A DNA stretch of 64,000 nt from Gammaproteobacteria bacterium (GCA_018666555.1 JABIZD010000120.1:1-64000), one strand, 5' to 3'. Positions 17,082-25,985 are shown, numbered from the stretch's first letter. The notes: generated by a model from the sequence alone, not told the origin. Program-made: numbers and translations.

Positions 17082-18728
17082 ATGAAAGTGGATAGAGCCA
17101 TGAACGAGAATGACAGTTTGGTACTGCTGGCTACTGAACCAGGGTATGGGTTTTACCTTCCCTGGCATCACTGTATTTTAGCACTTGCTGTGTTGGCTAT
17201 GGTGATATTCGTGCCGGTGAATGCACAGCCTGCGGAGACAGCCTGTACGGACCTGGACCAGCCTACCAGCCGGCTTTTTCTGCAACAGGTATCAGACCAT
17301 AGTGCGATCATTAAGTGGCGTGGGCCCGCCCGCAAGGTCTGTTTTGGTTTGCAGTCGGATCAACTGGCAGGTGTAGCGGAGGGCAAGCTGGTTGACGGCC
17401 ACTATCAGGTCAGTCTCACTGGTTTGGAGGCGGATACGGCCTACTATTATACGCTGGGTGGTTCAGGTTCAGCCGCAGTATCCCATTTTAATACTGCGCC
17501 GAAACCAGGGCAGTTGCCTGCGGATGGTAATATCCATATCTGGTTGCTGGGTGATTCTGGTACGGAAACAGAAGTCCAGGGTGGGCACCCTGTTCATCAG
17601 GGAGAAGCCCTCGAGGTGCTCGATGGGTTCTTGAAATACAATGAAGAGCAGGCAGTAAGTGAGCCCTTGGATTTAATTTTGTTGCTGGGTGACAATGCTT
17701 ATCTGGACGGAACCGATGAGCAATGGCAAGGCGCTTATTTTGATATTTATACCGATCTGATCGATTCTACTGCAACCTGGCCGACCATTGGCAATCATGA
17801 AATGGGCGGGGGACCGCTTGATATCTGTTTATTCAGGAGACTGCCACAATGTGAGAAAGGTCCATTGGTGAGTCATTTTGGTGGTATCAGTCGGTCTTCT
17901 AATCCAGATAGTTACGATAGCAACGGCGATGGACCTGATCCAGGTGGGTTGCCGTACCTAAAGATTTTTACCTTACCCAGTAAGGCAGAACAGGGCGGAG
18001 TAGCCAGCGGTACGGAACAGTATTATTCCTTTGGCTATGGCAATGTTCATGTGGTTAGTCTTGATTCTCAGCTGTCCAATCGTGATCCTGTGCAGCGCTT
18101 GGCTATGCGAGATTGGTTAATTGATGACTTAAACGGGAATACCCTGGATTGGACCGTGGTTATTTTTCATCATCCACCCTACTCGAAGGGTCAGAATCAT
18201 GATTCCGATGTGGAGCAAAATGAAATCGATATGCGGCAGACGTTTGCGCCGGTTTTTGAAGCACACGGCGTAGATGTTGTTTATAGTGGTCATGCTCATT
18301 CCTATGAGCGCTCCTGGTATCTAAATGGACATCATGGCTTATCTGATACTTTCAAACCCAGTGTTCATACCGAAACGGATAGCCAGGGAAAGCCGTTAAT
18401 GGGTCAGGGTAAGGAAGCTTACCAGCAGATAAGCAGTGCCAGCTCGGCGGATGATAAAGCGGTTTACACGGTTGCCGGGAGTTCCGGTAAAGCTGACAAG
18501 GAGAATCCGTGTGCGCCTGGCATGACACTCGGATGCAGTCTGCCGAATTGGTTGGCTCATCCTGCCCATAGAACATTTACCGATGGCCAGCCAGGGCATC
18601 GTTCGAATGGTTTATCACTGAAGGGGTCCGTGGTGCTCGATGCCAATCGACATTCGCTGACATCACGGTTCATCGATGAAAATGGTCAGGTACTGGATTA
18701 TTTTACTATCGTCAGAGATGGCTCCTAA
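17082..18728 (+). CDS. Secreted metallophosphoesterase, purple-acid-phosphatase-like
   Basis: 548 residues. A hydrophobic segment (about 27-46, ending VNAQPAE) acts as a signal peptide or anchor after an unusually long N-terminal stretch. Residues of about 60-135 resemble the fibronectin-III-like domain of purple acid phosphatases. The catalytic domain carries the metal ligands in order: GDSG, GDNAYLDG, GNHE, FHHPPYSKG and GHAHSYER. This is the dimetal set for phosphate ester hydrolysis, and the product is likely periplasmic or surface exposed. The start at 17082 is supported by GGGAG 8 bases upstream, inside a repeat. A TPR gene follows after 4 bases, probably in the same operon. The natural substrate is unknown; phosphate scavenging is a reasonable guess. 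Confidence 0.87.
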   Translation: MKVDRAMNENDSLVLLATEPGYGFYLPWHHCILALAVLAMVIFVPVNAQPAETACTDLDQPTSRLFLQQVSDHSAIIKWRGPARKVCFGLQSDQLAGVAEGKLVDGHYQVSLTGLEADTAYYYTLGGSGSAAVSHFNTAPKPGQLPADGNIHIWLLGDSGTETEVQGGHPVHQGEALEVLDGFLKYNEEQAVSEPLDLILLLGDNAYLDGTDEQWQGAYFDIYTDLIDSTATWPTIGNHEMGGGPLDICLFRRLPQCEKGPLVSHFGGISRSSNPDSYDSNGDGPDPGGLPYLKIFTLPSKAEQGGVASGTEQYYSFGYGNVHVVSLDSQLSNRDPVQRLAMRDWLIDDLNGNTLDWTVVIFHHPPYSKGQNHDSDVEQNEIDMRQTFAPVFEAHGVDVVYSGHAHSYERSWYLNGHHGLSDTFKPSVHTETDSQGKPLMGQGKEAYQQISSASSADDKAVYTVAGSSGKADKENPCAPGMTLGCSLPNWLAHPAHRTFTDGQPGHRSNGLSLKGSVVLDANRHSLTSRFIDENGQVLDYFTIVRDGS

Positions 18729-18732
18729 GGCG

Positions 18733-19548
18733 ATGAACCTTTTGCAAAAGCTGGCTGTTCTCACTCTGGCTGGGTTCAGTCTCTGCAGTGCTGCTCATCC
18801 AGGCATCGCTACTCGCTTTGAACAGCTGGATGAACTGATTGATCGCTATCCGCAGTCACAGCCGCTTTGGCTAAAGAGAGCCTCTCTTTTCATTCAGCAC
18901 GGAGATCTAAAATCAGCTCACAGGGATCTTCAACAGGCAGCTCAGTTGGGTGATCCGGTTGAAACGGCTTTCCAAATGGGCTTGCTGCACTTCAAAGAGG
19001 GTCAATTTAAAAAGAGCTATGATGATTTCGAGTCATACCTGAAACGAGCTCCAGGCCATGCCTTGTCCTATCTGTACCGGGCAAAAGCAGCCAGCGTGAT
19101 GGGTCAGTATGATCTGGCAATCGAGAACTTTGAATTTTACTTCAGCCGTTCTTTGAATCCCCATCCCGGCGAATACCTGGCTGCGGCTCGACTTCAAGTT
19201 GAAAGCTCACCGGATGATTACGGGCCGGCACTGCTGTTGATAGATCAGGCAATTGGAAGGCTTGGATTGATTCCCCAACTGCAGCGGTATGCCACTGATC
19301 TTGAAATACAGAGAGGTAATTTTACGGCTGCAATTGAGCGCTGGGATTCGGCAGAGCTGGCGCTTGGCAGTAGTCCGGAATGGAAGTTCAAGGCGGCGCG
19401 AATCTATTCCCAAGCCGGCCAGTTTGTCCGAGCGCGGCAATTGATATTGCTGTTAAAGGAGCAGCTTCTAGAGCTAAAACCGACCCCTGCGCGGCAACAA
19501 CTGTGGCAGGAAATCGGTGTGTTCGAACGGGCCTGGGCTCAGCTATAG
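18733..19548 (+). CDS. Periplasmic TPR-repeat protein
   Basis: 271 residues from the ATG at 18733, which follows TAAGG and lies 4 bases after the phosphatase stop. A signal peptide covers about residues 1-22 (LAVLTLAGFSLCSAA). Residues of about 30-250 are helix-pair repeats of the TPR type: PQSQPLWLKRASLFIQHGDL, then ETAFQMGLLHFKEGQFKKSY, then ALSYLYRAKAASVMGQYDLA and two weaker repeats. TPR proteins are scaffolds for other proteins. Its place directly behind the phosphatase suggests a partner or assembly factor for it, which is inference. No catalytic motif is seen. Confidence 0.8.
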   Translation: MNLLQKLAVLTLAGFSLCSAAHPGIATRFEQLDELIDRYPQSQPLWLKRASLFIQHGDLKSAHRDLQQAAQLGDPVETAFQMGLLHFKEGQFKKSYDDFESYLKRAPGHALSYLYRAKAASVMGQYDLAIENFEFYFSRSLNPHPGEYLAAARLQVESSPDDYGPALLLIDQAIGRLGLIPQLQRYATDLEIQRGNFTAAIERWDSAELALGSSPEWKFKAARIYSQAGQFVRARQLILLLKEQLLELKPTPARQQLWQEIGVFERAWAQL

Positions 19549-19941
19549 CTATACGGCAATGCCAGCCCTTTTTTAGGTGGCGGTTCACCCTTAGCCGGGC
19601 AGGAACCTGAGCCGCTGGTAATTAGGCGGGTAAGGTTGCTTGATTCGGCCAGGTTTTCTTTTCTTGGCAGGTCACGCTCGAGTTCGGGAAACACGGATCT
19701 GTGGCTTTGATGCCTTGTATTAGTAGCCTATGTGCAAGGTAGATTGCCTGGTTGGGCATATGAATTCGTTAGTCTGTTTGATGAGATACCTTGCTATCGG
19801 CTTGCTGTGCTAGCTATGGAAAGTGATCTCAGGGTGCAAAATCAAGTGAGCTAAAAAAACGCCAGGTGAGTGCAGAGGGTGTGAGATGAAGCCCATTTCG
19901 GAGGCGAGCGAGGTTTACCTGATTATCTGCAACCGGCCTGG
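19549..19941. other. Intergenic region, no gene seen
   Basis: A 393-base gap between convergent genes. No coding frame with family features and no strong terminator hairpin with a T tract was found. Confidence 0.4.
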
Positions 19942-20445
19942 TTAGTCAGGGCTGGAGCTCGTCTCAAACGCCGTCCGTGCTAGCAGGGCAACGGCTAGGA
20001 AGGTAAATACCATGCCTGAGCCGCCGCCGAGGTAGGCTATTGCTCCCATCAGATCGCCTGGTCCGAAGGGAGTGTCTGTTACCGACAGACCGCGGTTGGA
20101 AGACAGGTTTCCTGCCCAGTAAAAGACAGTGTTAGCCCATCCCGTGATAATCAGGCTCCAGGCTGTCCATTGTGCCCGCTTGCCAGTCATTTGAAGATGG
20201 CGCATCAGCAGTGCAAGACAGCCGATCATGACGCCATTTAAAATCCCACCAACGTGCGCGGCCTGCCAGCCTCGTGTACTCCCGGGGATGTCAACTTCCC
20301 AGGCAGGCAGGGGCCATAGGGTGACAACTTCTAACAGGGAAAATACCAGCATGACACCGGCAACCAGGCCAATAAACAGGACCAGCATGCCGTGGCCGAT
20401 GGTTTGATTGATCAATCTCTGTAGCGGGTCTTCGGAAAGAGTCAT
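19942..20445 (-). CDS. Styrene oxide isomerase-like membrane protein (StyC family)
   Basis: 167 residues with four membrane segments. The sequence follows Pseudomonas styrene oxide isomerase (SOI) along its length: GHG at the start of segment 1, IPGSxxGWxxAHxGxxLNGxM, GWANxxFYxxxNxSxNRGL, then FGPGD. SOI turns an aryl epoxide into an aldehyde by a Meinwald rearrangement using haem b. From memory of its published structure, His58 (haem ligand), Asn64 and Tyr103 matter; they correspond here to H64, N70 and Y109. GGAG lies 6 bases before the ATG. The gene follows the diiron-protein gene by 12 bases. No styAB or phenylacetaldehyde dehydrogenase is nearby, so the substrate is probably not styrene oxide. 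Family fairly sure; reaction inferred. Confidence 0.75.
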   Translation of the reverse strand: MTLSEDPLQRLINQTIGHGMLVLFIGLVAGVMLVFSLLEVVTLWPLPAWEVDIPGSTRGWQAAHVGGILNGVMIGCLALLMRHLQMTGKRAQWTAWSLIITGWANTVFYWAGNLSSNRGLSVTDTPFGPGDLMGAIAYLGGGSGMVFTFLAVALLARTAFETSSSPD

Positions 20446-20457
20446 GGCATCTCCGTC

Positions 20458-21357
20458 TTATTGTGTGAGGCTTTGCATCGTGTTCTGGTTGAGGATTTTA
20501 ACATTTTGCCCACTGGCATGGTATTGGCGCCATGCGGTGGCGATTGGGTTCTGGGCCTGGTTACAGATCGGATGATGACGGGGATGATAGCCCTTCCTGT
20601 AGACAGGCAGTGAGGCAGCAAATAAATCCCAGGCGAAGGAAAAGAAGAACTTCCATGCCAGAACGCGCCTTTTTAAAGTGAAGCGGCTGCCTTTTAGCAT
20701 TACTCTATAGGCTTTAAAGGTTTCCAGAGAAATATGGAGAAAGGCATACCCAACCATGTAGCGACGGTACCCTTCATGCTGGCCATAGAAGGCCTGGTAA
20801 AAATCAAAAGCGACTGCGCCGTGTTCGACTTCTTCGACCTGGTGCCACACCCACAGCGCTCTAAGATTCTCATCTGCATCCGCCATGAGTTCTTCATAAC
20901 GGTTTAGGATAATCATGCCGCCCAGGAACGTAAAAGTTTCATATCCGGCTGTAAATCCAATTTGGAACTTTTTATCCCTGCGTTGGAATAATTGCTCAAA
21001 GTAGGCTTTCGCGGATCGGTCAATCTCTGCTAGCCCGGGATAATGGCTCGACAGTTGTTTAGTCCACTTGGTGAAGTTAAAGGCATGGTGAGACTCCTGG
21101 CCGATAATCGCTTTTACATCCTGCAGTAGCGCTGGATTATCCAGTTCTTGCCGATGTCTGCGCATGACCTGAACCAGAAATTGTTCGAAATGAGGAACGT
21201 GGATTCCCAGAGCATTGATAAATATTGAGAAATCAGGACAGCTTTGGCTCCATACCGGGTTACTGTTGCGGATTTCGTCAAAATCAAACTGGATTGGGCG
21301 AACTTCAATGGCGTCCATTGGGTGACTAGGTATGTTGTGTTCCTGCATAACCTCCAT
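20458..21357 (-). CDS. COG3687/PF10118 'metal-dependent hydrolase' with diiron ligand set
   Basis: 299 residues. The family is annotated as predicted metal-dependent hydrolase, but the sequence shows a ferritin-like four-helix set of ligands: E58, E88-x-x-H91 (GQESHHAF), E140 (AGYETFTF) and E176-x-x-H179 (HQVEEVEHGAVAFD). This is the pattern of diiron oxygenases and desaturases. After residue 195 there are hydrophobic aromatic helices that may touch the membrane. It is the first gene of a two-gene unit with the styrene oxide isomerase-like protein. The start could also be the ATG of MDAIEV at residue 14. An ACTAAC-type operator lies just upstream. Inference: an oxygenase making an epoxide or similar product for the isomerase. 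Confidence 0.8.
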   Translation of the reverse strand: MEVMQEHNIPSHPMDAIEVRPIQFDFDEIRNSNPVWSQSCPDFSIFINALGIHVPHFEQFLVQVMRRHRQELDNPALLQDVKAIIGQESHHAFNFTKWTKQLSSHYPGLAEIDRSAKAYFEQLFQRRDKKFQIGFTAGYETFTFLGGMIILNRYEELMADADENLRALWVWHQVEEVEHGAVAFDFYQAFYGQHEGYRRYMVGYAFLHISLETFKAYRVMLKGSRFTLKRRVLAWKFFFSFAWDLFAASLPVYRKGYHPRHHPICNQAQNPIATAWRQYHASGQNVKILNQNTMQSLTQ

Positions 21358-21384
21358 CCCACTGGATTAAAATTTATGGCAGAG

Positions 21385-21410
21385 CACTAACTGCGTTAGT
21401 GGAAACTAAC
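21385..21410 (-). promoter_or_regulatory. Operator with three ACTAAC/GTTAGT half-sites
   Basis: CACTAAC-TGC-GTTAGTG is a perfect 17-bp inverted repeat (21385-21401), and GTTAGT-GGAA-ACTAAC overlaps it (21395-21410), giving three alternating half-sites. It starts 28 bases upstream of the diiron gene's start codon, where a minus-strand promoter would lie (AT-rich ATAAATTTT at about 21367-21376). The geometry fits a dimeric TetR- or LacI-like repressor; no such gene is in the window. Confidence 0.5.
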
Positions 21411-21837
21411 TTATCGAACCTATCATCCCTGTTTTGGATATTCAGGTAAACAGGCTGAGAGGGAAATAGTCTTGATTAACCCTGTGTTTTCCCATCAAGG
21501 ATGCTGGGTCTTTGTTGACCTGAGCAGGTCCGCTGCGAGGTGATGGCTGAAGTTGCAACGATTCAAATAGATGGTTTTCGAATCCTTGTGGCCGTTAAAC
21601 CGACTAAGCAAAACCAATTAGGGCTGGCCATCAGTGCGTGGGCTTCAGGCAGGTAAACCGTCGCTAGGCTGCCGGGTGGGTGAATCCCGGCTACGCCGCC
21701 GAGTGCTTATCGCTGAGGTTGGATTACGGTTTGGTTTTTTTATAACAGATTGGTAATACAGGTTTTAGCGTATAGGTTTGTTGAGAGCAAAGTAAAGACT
21801 TGACTACTATATGAAGTGAAACTATTTTCGGCTAGTT
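21411..21837. other. Intergenic region upstream of CYP153 with a GC-rich hairpin
   Basis: No coding sequence. GCCGGG-9-CCCGGC (21671-21691) is a perfect 6-bp stem, and a further GGCAG/CTGCC pair lies just before it (about 21648-21673), so a folded leader is possible. No known riboswitch consensus was completed. Confidence 0.35.
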
Positions 21838-23103
21838 ATGATGGAGAAAATAATGGATTTAGAGTCAGAAGCAAGCGCCGTTCCGATCGATGAGATTGAT
21901 GTCAGTCGACCAGAAATCTATGAGAATGATAGTTGGCAGCCGTGGTTTTCGAGGCTTCGTAAAGAAGCGCCTGTTCACTATCTCGCAGATTCGGTCAACG
22001 GCCCTTTCTGGTCTGTGACTAACCACCAATTGATTAAAGAAGTTGATACCAATAACCACGTTTTTTCCTCGGAAAAGGGAGGTATAGCGATTGTTGATCC
22101 CTATGCTACCGAAGAGGGTCAATTGCAGGGTCAAAGCTTCATTACATTGGATGAACCCAGGCATGCACCGCAGAGAAAAGCAGTGACGCCGTCGGTTGCC
22201 CCTAAAAACCTGATCGAACTGGAGCCGCTGATTCGAAACAATGCTATCGATATTTTGGAAAATCTGCCGGTAGGTGAAACCTTTAACTGGGTTCAGGAAG
22301 TTTCCATTGAGCTGACAGCCCGTATGCTTGCAACGCTATTTGGGTTTCCGTACGAGCAGCGCCACAAATTAGTGCACTGGTCTGATCTTGCTACTGCCGT
22401 GCCAGAGGTGACTGGAGATGACAGCATCGATATGGGCGCGCGCTACCAGGAATTGATGGGCGCGGCTGCTTCTTTTTATCAGCTCTGGACTGAGCGCGCT
22501 CAGCAGCCGCCCAGTTTTGACCTGATTTCCATGCTGATCCACAACAGCGATACAGCAAACATGAATGAAGACCCGGAGCTGTTCCTGGGGACTATCCTGC
22601 TGCTCATCGTCGGCGGCAACGATACCACTCGAAACAGCATCAGTGGTGGGGTCATTGGCCTCAACAGATATCCTGATGAATACCAGAAATTGCGTGATAA
22701 TCCTGGCTTGATTCCAAATATGGTCTCTGAAATGGTCCGCTGGCAGACGCCTGTGATCCATATGAGACGGACTGCATTGCAGGATGTGGAGTTGGGTGGC
22801 AAGCAGATAAGGGAGGGTGATAAGGTGGTTATGTGGTACCTTTCGGGTAATCGGGACGAGACAGTATTTGACAATCCAGACAAGCTGATCATCGACCGAG
22901 CCAATGCCAGAAGTCATGTTTCTTTTGGATTCGGTGTACACCGTTGTATGGGTAATAGGCTCGCTGAGCTTCAGCTCAGTGTGCTCTGGGAAGAAATCAT
23001 GAAGCGATTCCATACCATTGAAGTGGTTGATGATATTCAGCGCCTACCCAATAATTTTATCAGGGGGATTAAGAGCGTGCCGGTTCGCCTGTATCCCTTT
23101 TGA
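21838..23103 (+). CDS. Cytochrome P450, CYP153-type alkane hydroxylase
   Basis: 421 residues. The haem-cysteine loop is FGFGVHRCMGNRLAELQ. The I-helix reads GGNDTTRNS, the oxygen-activating motif in the form typical of CYP153, and the K-helix region has SEMVRWQTPVIHMRR. CYP153 enzymes are soluble class I P450s that hydroxylate the end carbon of medium-chain alkanes and related terminal groups. They need a ferredoxin and a ferredoxin reductase, but neither is encoded within the window. Three in-frame ATGs (21838, 21841, 21853) compete for the start. It is divergent from the diiron/isomerase pair, with which it may share a role in hydrocarbon or terpenoid oxidation. Confidence 0.88.
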   Translation: MMEKIMDLESEASAVPIDEIDVSRPEIYENDSWQPWFSRLRKEAPVHYLADSVNGPFWSVTNHQLIKEVDTNNHVFSSEKGGIAIVDPYATEEGQLQGQSFITLDEPRHAPQRKAVTPSVAPKNLIELEPLIRNNAIDILENLPVGETFNWVQEVSIELTARMLATLFGFPYEQRHKLVHWSDLATAVPEVTGDDSIDMGARYQELMGAAASFYQLWTERAQQPPSFDLISMLIHNSDTANMNEDPELFLGTILLLIVGGNDTTRNSISGGVIGLNRYPDEYQKLRDNPGLIPNMVSEMVRWQTPVIHMRRTALQDVELGGKQIREGDKVVMWYLSGNRDETVFDNPDKLIIDRANARSHVSFGFGVHRCMGNRLAELQLSVLWEEIMKRFHTIEVVDDIQRLPNNFIRGIKSVPVRLYPF

Positions 23104-23156
23104 CCGGGATTAATAGAGTCATTGTTCATCCAGCGAGTATGCGATGAGGGACAGGT

Positions 23157-24029
23157 TCAGCGGTTGTCCATATGACTAAGCGTTGACGATGCGAGCCAAC
23201 TGGACGCATCGGCTAGATCGAGGATGACGTCAAAATGGTTTCTATTGTTAATCTCTTTGTAGGTAACAGGGACTCCCAACGCTTTGAGCTTGCGCCTGTA
23301 TTCATCGGATTGGCGCTTAAATTCACTGGTTTCGTTGCTGCCATAAGCTAAAGTCACTGGTGTCAGGGCGCTTGGGGTGCGGAACATGGGGCTATTTTCT
23401 ATGGCCTCCTCCGAATCCATCGCCAGAGCGTCATTCACATACGATAATCTTACCGGTTCAAGATCATAGACGCCGCTGACCGCGCAAGTGCTTTTGATAA
23501 TATCGTTCGGTAGGCCTCGCTTTTCCCAGTCAGTGGTGTACAGCATCATGGCAAGTTGCGCTCCTGCGGAACTGCCCGATATGTGGATTCTGTGTTTGTC
23601 TATATCAAGCCGTTCGGCATTTAAATAGAGCCACTCAATGGCGCAACGGCATTCTTCGACAATGTCAGATAATGTGTGTTGTGGGGCAAGTGAATAGCCC
23701 AGGGCTGCAAAAGCAAATTTTTGTTCTTCAAATAGAGGTGCTGCAAAACAGGAATAATCTTTGCTTAGTTCCTGCCAGTATCCACCATGAATATAAAGGT
23801 TGACCGGGGCGGCCTGCGCATCGGCTAAAAACAGGTCCAGGCGCTGTGCTGGTCTGGGGCCATAAGGGAGGTCCAAAAGCACTCGACCAGTCACTTCGGC
23901 GCGTTGCTTAACGGCCAGGCTCAGTTGCAGGTACTCATCGATGTGCACCGACAAGTCATCGACGCAGCTGCTTGGGCTGTATTCACGGTTCAAGGTGTCC
24001 TGGTCAAATGATCTGTAGATCGGTGCCAC
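23157..24029 (-). CDS. Alpha/beta hydrolase, arylformamidase (kynurenine formamidase)-like
   Basis: 290 residues of the esterase/lipase alpha/beta-hydrolase type used by KynB-like formamidases. HGGYW (about residues 80-84) forms the oxyanion hole, GSSAG (about 151-155) holds the nucleophilic serine, an acidic residue follows near 225-250, and the final NRNHFDV supplies the histidine. Such enzymes hydrolyse N-formylkynurenine. Tryptophan 2,3-dioxygenase and kynureninase genes lie 2.5 kb away, with only the sulfatase between, so a formamidase step is plausible. It could also be a general carboxylesterase. Convergent with CYP153. Confidence 0.75.
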   Translation of the reverse strand: MAPIYRSFDQDTLNREYSPSSCVDDLSVHIDEYLQLSLAVKQRAEVTGRVLLDLPYGPRPAQRLDLFLADAQAAPVNLYIHGGYWQELSKDYSCFAAPLFEEQKFAFAALGYSLAPQHTLSDIVEECRCAIEWLYLNAERLDIDKHRIHISGSSAGAQLAMMLYTTDWEKRGLPNDIIKSTCAVSGVYDLEPVRLSYVNDALAMDSEEAIENSPMFRTPSALTPVTLAYGSNETSEFKRQSDEYRRKLKALGVPVTYKEINNRNHFDVILDLADASSWLASSTLSHMDNR

Positions 24030-24185
24030 TTATAAACTCCAGTGAGTCACCCCGAAACCTGAGGTGGTTGTGATCAATCCTGAGAAATTCAATGCTAGCG
24101 CTTTGGGGTACGGGTCTCCTGCTGACTGAGGGTGCGAGCGTTGATGATCAGAGCCTGCATTGCCGTGTTTGTGACCGAAACCTGT

Positions 24186-25979
24186 CTAGTATTCAAAATG
24201 CCGATTCGTTGAACTGTATTTTAGATCAAGCAGGGGGTCAATAATGACGTTTTTATCCTGCTCGTATTGCTGCCACAGGGCTATCAGTTCAGCGTGTTTT
24301 ATGGGATTGCCTTTGGACACATCGTTTATTTCCGCTGGATCGGATGCGAGATCGTACAACTGCCAACCGTTGGTTCCATAAGGAGGCTCCTGCCAGACCA
24401 GTTTCCAGTCGCCCTGCCTCACGGATCGGCGATTGAATAGTTCAGTTGCAGAAATATGGTCTGTTGCATGTAAGTTGGCATTGGTAGCGTTAAGCAACGA
24501 CAGCAGCGATTCACCCTCGTGAGGGATCTTTCCAGGAGCAGGTGTTGGTTCCAGGCCGGCTATTTCCATCAGGGTTGGAAAGATATCCATGACGGAGACA
24601 TAGCCTGGGTATATCTCCCGCTGTCTCTGAAAATGCGGATGGGAAATAAACGCGGGTGATACGATGCCGCCTTGATTGACGTGGCCTTTAAAGCCTCGAA
24701 AAGGCGTCATACTGACTTCTGCCCAGCGAGGACCATATCCAATGTAGGAGTTAGCCTTGCCCATATTGGCGATACTGTTATCGAAGTTTTCGGCTATCCA
24801 TTGAGCATTTCCAGGGACGATATGATGAACATCGTTACCTTCGGCGCCGTTATCTGACATGAATATGATGACCGTATTCGATAACTCATTGCTGTCCTCG
24901 AGATAATCAATGAGTCGGCCGATATGAAAATCCAAGGCTTCGACCATGCCTGCATAGACCTGCATTCGACGGCTTTCTTTGGCCTGTGTTTGTTCATCGA
25001 GCTCGTCCCAGGCGGGCCATAGGCTGGAAACAGTTAACTCTACCTCGTCTTTGATAAGCCCGAGTTGCTTTAACCGAGAGAATCGTTTTTGGCGGATTGG
25101 CTCATAGCCATCATCGTAGATGCCCTGGTATTTATCGATAAACGCATCCGGAGCCTGTAATGGCCAATGCGGGGCATGGTAGGAAGCAAATGCAAAGAAG
25201 GGCTGATCGGGCGCTCGCTGGTGATGGCCTGAGAGAAATTCGATCATCTTATCGGTGAAATAAGCGCTGGAATAATAATCTTCAGGCAACTCTGTCCATT
25301 CACCATTTTCTCGGTAACGAACCTTTGAAACTACATTGGTGTCACCACCAATGTAGATAGCCCGATTGTTATTGAAGTGATTGCCGCCTCCCGGTAATAC
25401 GAATGTATCCTTGAATCCTCGTGACTCTGGTCCGAGTTCTATGGAATGACCTAGATGCCATTTACCTGACATCATGGTTCGGTAGCCGGCCTGACTCAGC
25501 AGGTTTGCTATCGATACCACGCGGTCGTTTAGAAAGCCTTCGTATCCTGGTCTGCCTTGCTGGTTGGGACCGAGTTCTTCAGCCATGTTACCGAGACCCG
25601 ATAGATGGTTGTCGACACCAGAGAGCAACATGGCACGAGTCGGAGAACAGGTGGGTGCTGTATTAAAGTCGGTAAAGCGCAACCCGCCTACGGCAAGTTC
25701 ATCAAGATTAGGAGTGGATATTTCACCGCCGAACGAGCCGAGATCAGACCAGCCGAGATCATCGACCAGAATGAGCAGGATGTTAGGTTGGTCGTCCACA
25801 GGTAGCACCGCGCTGGTTTTATCGTGCTGGGGTGGTGCGCAGGCGGTGACTGCAAAAAAGAACCAGAGGCAAACAAGCAAGGTCCGAGGGCGAAAACGAA
25901 CCACTCGCGGCAGTATATTGAGAAAGGCATGTTGGGCCAGGTGGGTAGATGCCCGATAACGAAGTGGATGCGTTGCCAT
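24186..25979 (-). CDS. Lipoprotein sulfatase (type I, Cys-type formylglycine)
   Basis: 597 residues. A hydrophobic signal ends in VTAC, giving a probable lipidated Cys47 and periplasmic anchoring. The sulfatase domain opens with the metal-binding NILLILVDDLGWSDLG (D73, D74). The formylglycine site is C111-S-P-T-R, the standard CxPxR. Further motifs are SGKWHLGHS, FFAFASYHAPHWPL and FMSDNGAEGN. It removes sulfate from an organic ester; length and form fit arylsulfatases. Activation needs a formylglycine-generating enzyme (or anaerobic maturase), which is not seen here. The leader consists of GAGAA pentamers right up to the start codon, so expression may depend on repeat number. Confidence 0.87.
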   Translation of the reverse strand: MATHPLRYRASTHLAQHAFLNILPRVVRFRPRTLLVCLWFFFAVTACAPPQHDKTSAVLPVDDQPNILLILVDDLGWSDLGSFGGEISTPNLDELAVGGLRFTDFNTAPTCSPTRAMLLSGVDNHLSGLGNMAEELGPNQQGRPGYEGFLNDRVVSIANLLSQAGYRTMMSGKWHLGHSIELGPESRGFKDTFVLPGGGNHFNNNRAIYIGGDTNVVSKVRYRENGEWTELPEDYYSSAYFTDKMIEFLSGHHQRAPDQPFFAFASYHAPHWPLQAPDAFIDKYQGIYDDGYEPIRQKRFSRLKQLGLIKDEVELTVSSLWPAWDELDEQTQAKESRRMQVYAGMVEALDFHIGRLIDYLEDSNELSNTVIIFMSDNGAEGNDVHHIVPGNAQWIAENFDNSIANMGKANSYIGYGPRWAEVSMTPFRGFKGHVNQGGIVSPAFISHPHFQRQREIYPGYVSVMDIFPTLMEIAGLEPTPAPGKIPHEGESLLSLLNATNANLHATDHISATELFNRRSVRQGDWKLVWQEPPYGTNGWQLYDLASDPAEINDVSKGNPIKHAELIALWQQYEQDKNVIIDPLLDLKYSSTNRHFEY

Positions 25980-25985
25980 TTAATA

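Noticed and set aside
21451-21500. CTGAGAGGGAAA resembling part of a thiamin riboswitch
   Set aside because: The second conserved block and closing helix are absent, and the downstream P450 gene has no link to thiamin.
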